DNA from: VAZQ01 sp963827585
GTDB taxonomy: Bacteria; Pseudomonadota; Alphaproteobacteria; Rhizobiales; Xanthobacteraceae
Length of the DNA: 64,000 nucleotides
Reading direction: 5' to 3'
NCBI GenBank assembly: GCA_963827585.1
Contig: CAWHCK010000049.1
Span: forward strand, 62,001-126,000
Shown: positions 60,274-64,000 of the stretch, one piece after another
Layout: the number at the start of each line of letters is the position of its first letter
Position numbering within the stretch: position 1 is the stretch's first letter
The notes under the pieces: generated by a model
Database searches by the model: none
What the model was told of the DNA's origin: nothing
The model's input: only the letters and a program-made list of their open reading frames with translations
Position numbers and translations under genes: made by a program

Positions 60274-61065
60274 TCACCCGAAGACATAGCGGTGATAGCC
60301 GCCGTCGATGCTCACCGCGCTTCCCGTCGTGAAATCGGAACAGTCGGATGCCAGAAAGGCGACGAGATCCGCGACCTCCGCCGGCGTCCCGGTGCGTCCC
60401 AACGGATTGGCGCGCGAGAATCCCGCCGCCGCGGTCGTCCGATCGACCCCGCGCTCGCGCATCTCCCTGGCAATCAGCGACGCGAGCAGCTCGGACTCGA
60501 TGTATTGCGGGCACACCGCGTTGACCCGGATGTTGTCGCGCGCCACCGCGTCGGCGACCGATTTCGTCATCGCCATCACCGCCGCGTTGGTCACGCCCGA
60601 CGGAAACCGGTCGGGGTGGGGATGTCGTGCCGCCTGTCCGACGATATTCACGATCCGTCCGTCGCGCTGACGCTTCATGATGGGGAGCACCGCCTGGATC
60701 ATCGCGAAAAAGCCGAACAGCTTGTCGCGAAGCTGCTGCTCGAGGATGGCCGAGGTCGTGCTCTCGACGGTGCCACGCAGGTGCGTGCCGGCATTGTTGA
60801 CGAGAACATCGATACGGCCGAATGCCTGGAGCGCCGCGCCGACGAATCTGTGCACCGCCGCCTCGTCGGCGACGTCGGTCGGAACGCCAATGATGCGCCC
60901 ACCGGTTTGAGAGAGCTCGCCGACGGCGGCGTGCAGGCGCTCGGGGTTGCGAGCGCAAATTGCGACCGCGCATCCTTCCTGCAGCAGCGAAAGCGCGACC
61001 GCCTTGCCGATTCCGCGTGAGCCGCCGGTGACGACGGCTGCTTTGCCGCGCAGACCCAGCTCCAT
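60274..61065 (-). CDS. Short-chain dehydrogenase/reductase (2)
   Basis: 263 residues, SDR fold like the next gene: TGGSRGIGKAVALSL for NAD(P) binding, NNAGTHLRG, and a C-terminal GSAVSIDGGYHRYVF. Here too the active-site tyrosine is not evident; the place is taken by SGVTNAAVMAMTKSVADAV, with the lysine kept. It is the first gene of the minus-strand group SDR-SDR-ATPase-permease-binding protein. The start at 61065 follows GGGAGG. Confidence 0.87.
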   Translation of the reverse strand: MELGLRGKAAVVTGGSRGIGKAVALSLLQEGCAVAICARNPERLHAAVGELSQTGGRIIGVPTDVADEAAVHRFVGAALQAFGRIDVLVNNAGTHLRGTVESTTSAILEQQLRDKLFGFFAMIQAVLPIMKRQRDGRIVNIVGQAARHPHPDRFPSGVTNAAVMAMTKSVADAVARDNIRVNAVCPQYIESELLASLIAREMRERGVDRTTAAAGFSRANPLGRTGTPAEVADLVAFLASDCSDFTTGSAVSIDGGYHRYVFG

Positions 61066-61379
61066 CTCCGCTGGCCTCCCCCTCCGCAATCTTATTGTTT
61101 AGGTCGCAAAGGATACTCTATGGACCTGTTCGGGGCGTCAAGCTGACGGCAAGGGCAACCGTCTGAGCAAGGGTGAGGAACGGGAGCTGGGCATCAAGGG
61201 CGGCGAGCCATCGGCAAACTCGGTCGTCATGTCCCGCGCGTATCATGCTCTTCTTTGGATACCTTGGCGCACAAACGACATTCACATAGTCTTCGCGCTC
61301 GATCTCGGGCCGCCGACCCTCCAACGGAGAGAGGTGGAAATTTTGGGCCCTGCGCAACCACAAGCTGGAGGAACAGCCG
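61066..61379. other. Divergent intergenic region
   Basis: 314 bp between the SDR gene (minus) and the hydratase-lyase gene (plus). I see no gene; open frames here lack any protein-like features. It should carry promoters for both sides. CTGGAGGAAC at about 61363 is a strong ribosome-binding site for the plus-strand gene. Confidence 0.45.
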
Positions 61380-62246
61380 ATGACCGATTACAAGTACGAG
61401 TTCGTGAAAATCAGGGTGCGCGACGGCATCGCCTGGGCGGCGCTCAACCGGCCGGACAAGCGCAACGCCATGTCACCGGCGCTCCACTACGAGATGGACG
61501 ATGCGCTGGCGCGTCTCGAGGTCGACGATGACGTCAAGGTGGTCGTGGTCACCGGCGAGGGCGGCAATTTCAGCGCCGGTCAGGATCTGAAGAAGTTTTT
61601 CCGCGAGCTGGAGAGGAATCCGGGCGAGCGCAAGAAGGCGCAGGCCGCCGCCAATCGCTGGCGCTGGGAGCGGCTCTACGGCTACGACAAGCCGACCATC
61701 GCCATGGTGCACGGCTATTGCGTGGGCGGCGCATTCATGCAGCTGCTCGCCTGCGACTTCGCCATTGCGGCCGAGAACGCGACCTTCTCGCTCTCGGAGG
61801 TGAACTGGGGGATTCTGCCCGGCGCGCTGGTGTCGAAGGTGGTCGCCGACATGGTGCTGCCGCGCCACGCGCTCTACTACGCCTGCCTCGGCGAGCCGTT
61901 CGACGGCAAGGAGGCGGCGCGCATCGGCATGGTCAATTTTGCCGTTCCGCCGGAAAAGCTCGAGGATGCGACCATCGAGCTTGCGGAGAAGCTGATGAAG
62001 AAGAGCGCCGCCGTGCTGCGCGCGACCAAGCAGGCCATCCGCCACGTGCGCACCATGGACGTCGCGCAGGCCTACGACTACCTGGCCGAAAAGGGCAAGG
62101 CGATCAAAGCCGGCGACCAGGAGGATTCCTACAATACCGGGCTGCGGCAGTTCCTCGACGAGAAATCCTACAAGCCGACCTTCGAGCCGTTCCGGCTCGG
62201 AACCATGCTGACCGATCAACGCTCGAAACCAGCGGCGAAGAAATAG
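61380..62246 (+). CDS. p-Hydroxycinnamoyl-CoA hydratase/lyase (feruloyl-CoA hydratase-like)
   Basis: 288-residue crotonase-fold protein. It matches the feruloyl-CoA hydratase/lyase group throughout: NRPDKRNAMSPALHYEM, the oxyanion-hole GNFSAGQDLKKFF, HGYCVGGAFMQL, and SLSEVNWGILPG, where E140 corresponds to the catalytic glutamate. The reaction would turn feruloyl- or coumaroyl-CoA into vanillin or 4-hydroxybenzaldehyde plus acetyl-CoA. It is followed by a TTT-type binding-protein gene on the same strand. Confidence 0.88.
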   Translation: MTDYKYEFVKIRVRDGIAWAALNRPDKRNAMSPALHYEMDDALARLEVDDDVKVVVVTGEGGNFSAGQDLKKFFRELERNPGERKKAQAAANRWRWERLYGYDKPTIAMVHGYCVGGAFMQLLACDFAIAAENATFSLSEVNWGILPGALVSKVVADMVLPRHALYYACLGEPFDGKEAARIGMVNFAVPPEKLEDATIELAEKLMKKSAAVLRATKQAIRHVRTMDVAQAYDYLAEKGKAIKAGDQEDSYNTGLRQFLDEKSYKPTFEPFRLGTMLTDQRSKPAAKK

Positions 62247-62282
62247 GCAAACGACCGACGTTCCGTTGCAAGGGAGAATTCC

Positions 62283-63353
62283 ATGACGCGAACGATAGTT
62301 CTTGTCGCCGGCCTGATCGCGCTGGGCGCCGCCGGCTTTTCCGACGCCGCGCTTGCCCAGTTCTACAAGGGCAAGACCGTCACCATGATCATCAACTACC
62401 CGGCCGGCGGACCGACCGATATCGAGGGGCGCATCATCGCCCAGCATCTTCCCGCGCACATCCCGGGCAAGCCGACGATCGTCATCAAGAATGTGGGCGG
62501 CGCCGGCGGCGTGATCGGCACCAATCAGCTTGCCGACGCCGCGCCCAACGGCGACACCATCGGCTTCTTTACCTTGGACATCATCGCGCAGCTCGTGGGC
62601 AACCCGGCGCTCAAGGTCAACTACGCGGACTTCGTGATGATCGCGGGCGTGGAGAATCCGCTGGTGGCCTATATCCGCAAGGACACGCCGCCGGGCCTCA
62701 AGGTTGCGGCCGACATCATGAAGGCGAAGGAGTTCAAGGCGCTCTCGCTCAACGTCCAGAACAGCAACACCATCAACCAGGCGCTCACGCTCGACCTGCT
62801 CGGGCTCAAGTATCACGCGGTTCCGGCCTTTCGCGGCCTCAAGGAAGTCGAGACCGCGATCCTGCAGAACGAAGGGCAAATGGCGAATACCTCGCTTCCG
62901 GGCTGGCGCGGCTCGGTCGAGCCGACCATGGGCAGCATCGTCATGCCGCTGTGGCAGATCGCTGCGCGCGGCAAGGACGGCAGCTATCCGCGCAGCCGCG
63001 CGCTTCCGGACTTGCCGACCTTCGAGGAATTCTTCGCGCTGGTGAACGACGGCAAGAAGCCGTCGGGGTTTTCCTACGAAGTGCTGCGCGCCTCGAGCGA
63101 CCCCTTGGTCGCGATGTTCCGCACCGCCCTGATGCCGCCGAAGAGCCCCGATGAAGCGGTGGCGGTGATGCGAGCGGCATTCGTGGACCTGTGGAAGAAC
63201 CCGCAGTTCATCCGCGACTATGCCAACGTGGTGAAGACGGAGCCGATCCTGCTGACCGGCGAGGAGGCGCAGGAGATCGTGGCCGATCTCGCCAAGGTCA
63301 AGCCCGAGATCAAGACCTTTCTGGTCGACTACAGCAACCGCCTGGTCAGGTAG
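62283..63353 (+). CDS. Tripartite tricarboxylate transporter (Bug) substrate-binding protein
   Basis: 356 residues with a signal peptide (LVAGLIALGAAGFSDAALAQ). Bug-family features: YKGKTVTMIINYPAGGPTDIEGRII and GGAGGVIGTNQLADAAPNGDTIGFF in pieces. Longer than the copy at 39276 and only distantly like it. It probably binds an aromatic or carboxylic acid for the hydratase-lyase pathway; no TctA/B genes are here. Its end overlaps the end of the minus-strand gene that follows by 8 bp. Confidence 0.88.
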   Translation: MTRTIVLVAGLIALGAAGFSDAALAQFYKGKTVTMIINYPAGGPTDIEGRIIAQHLPAHIPGKPTIVIKNVGGAGGVIGTNQLADAAPNGDTIGFFTLDIIAQLVGNPALKVNYADFVMIAGVENPLVAYIRKDTPPGLKVAADIMKAKEFKALSLNVQNSNTINQALTLDLLGLKYHAVPAFRGLKEVETAILQNEGQMANTSLPGWRGSVEPTMGSIVMPLWQIAARGKDGSYPRSRALPDLPTFEEFFALVNDGKKPSGFSYEVLRASSDPLVAMFRTALMPPKSPDEAVAVMRAAFVDLWKNPQFIRDYANVVKTEPILLTGEEAQEIVADLAKVKPEIKTFLVDYSNRLVR

Positions 63354-64000
63354 CGAGCTCCGCGGCTCGCGCATGCGCGGCGAGCAGCGAAGGCAGCCGC
63401 GCGGGATCGCCGCGCGCCATGCCGCACTCGGTGGCGATGCCGTCGACGCGGGCGTGGCGGCGCGCCGCGGCCAGGCGGGCGGCGTCACCCTCGGCATCGT
63501 CGTGATGGATCAGGCCGAGGTAAAGCTCGGTCTCGGGAGCAAGCTTCAATCGCGCGAGCGGCGCGAAATAGGCGTCGTCGGTACGCCCCTTCGGCACCGG
63601 CAGATGGAAGAACTGGATCGGGCGCTTGACCCCGGCGGCGATCGCGTTGGTCATCTCGACCATGATGCCGGTGTCCTTGGGCTGCACCATGTGCTCGTCG
63701 GCCGGGCTGCCGTAGCACAGGTGATAGCCAAGCTCGATGCCGCGAGGCACCGCATCGCCGATCCTGGTCAGCACGTCGATCGTCTCGGTGCGGAAATCGA
63801 CCGGGCCCTTCTCGTAGTAGCCCTCCCATGCCAGCACCTCCTGGCACACGTCCCATTGCAGCGCGATGCGATCGTTGGGGAGCGCCGCGGCGATCTTTGC
63901 AACCTCGCCGGCAAGGGCTTGCGTGAACGCGGGCAAGACCTTGGGCCGGTCCGACGGCAGCATGTTGTTGTAGATCGGCGCGACGGGCGTCGGCAGAGAG
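63346..64000 (-). CDS. Cobalamin-independent methionine synthase-like protein (UROD/MetE family), partial
   Basis: The C-terminal 217 codons of a gene that runs off the right edge. The MetE/UROD-like barrel is indicated by zinc ligands in GYHLCYGSP (H-x-C) and the ATECGMARG cysteine near the end, and by LPTPVAPIYNN upstream. Stand-alone proteins like this, without the MetE N-terminal domain, often act as methyl- or coenzyme M-type transferases. It converges on the Bug gene with an 8-bp overlap. The start is not visible. Confidence 0.78.
   Translation of the reverse strand, partial: SLPTPVAPIYNNMLPSDRPKVLPAFTQALAGEVAKIAAALPNDRIALQWDVCQEVLAWEGYYEKGPVDFRTETIDVLTRIGDAVPRGIELGYHLCYGSPADEHMVQPKDTGIMVEMTNAIAAGVKRPIQFFHLPVPKGRTDDAYFAPLARLKLAPETELYLGLIHHDDAEGDAARLAAARRHARVDGIATECGMARGDPARLPSLLAAHARAAELAT

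Noticed and set aside
61118..61363. 81-codon minus-strand frame in the divergent promoter region
   Set aside because: No ribosome-binding site, no recognisable motif and unusual composition.

Overview
The window looks like chromosomal DNA of a GC-rich alphaproteobacterium of the Rhizobiales, most like the Bradyrhizobiaceae/Xanthobacteraceae. Supporting evidence: a tRNA-His of the alphaproteobacterial type (no G-1, A73); two phasin genes behind TGC-rich dyads; a PdhS/PleC-like histidine kinase; a hopanoid cluster; a complete pqqABCDE operon; and several families of short dispersed palindromic repeats of the kind common in that group. This placement is by inspection only.

Layout. 0-7 kb: a sensor kinase, a tartrate-dehydratase-like enolase-superfamily enzyme, two phasins, tRNA-His and a farnesyl-diphosphate-synthase-type prenyltransferase. 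7.2-18.2 kb: hopanoid block, with hpnB-hpnC-hpnD-hpnE-shc on the plus strand framed by two copies of a ~75-bp inverted-terminal repeat, then hpnH on the minus strand, a decayed 5' piece of dxs, and the transporter gene hpnN. hpnG is not present. 18.2-26.7 kb: an aromatic-acid catabolic island with a Rieske ferredoxin, a two-subunit ring-hydroxylating oxygenase, a class II aldolase/decarboxylase, an ABC importer without its own binding protein, an aldehyde dehydrogenase and a 4,5-dihydroxyphthalate-decarboxylase-like protein. 26.9-35.8 kb, all minus strand: three paralogous PQQ-dependent glucose/sorbosone-type dehydrogenases interleaved with two dihaem cytochromes c, followed by pqqE-D-C-B-A (pqqA is only 25 codons). 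36-38 kb: a LysR regulator and trxB.

38-64 kb is an accessory catabolic region on mixed strands: FAH-family hydrolase, two TTT/Bug-type binding proteins, a two-domain VOC protein, RidA, an IS3 remnant, a split thiamine-diphosphate decarboxylase, a molybdenum hydroxylase large subunit broken by a frameshift, a class II aldolase, two complete nitrate/taurine-type ABC importers (one with two tandem binding proteins), a frameshifted CmcJ/NvfI-like oxidoreductase, a frameshifted metallo-beta-lactamase-fold hydrolase, two small secreted proteins, a CnbZ-like protein, a HicAB toxin-antitoxin pair set between two 156-bp direct repeats, two tandem SDR enzymes, a hydroxycinnamoyl-CoA hydratase-lyase and a truncated MetE-like protein at the right edge.

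The prenyl synthase could supply FPP to HpnC/D/E, which make squalene; Shc cyclises it, HpnH adds the adenosyl side chain and HpnN moves hopanoids to the outer membrane. PqqA-E would make the cofactor for the three adjacent periplasmic dehydrogenases, whose electrons could pass to the two cytochromes c. The catabolic genes look like peripheral pathways for aromatic acids, with a dedicated importer beside most enzyme sets. No CRISPR array, rRNA gene or prophage was seen.
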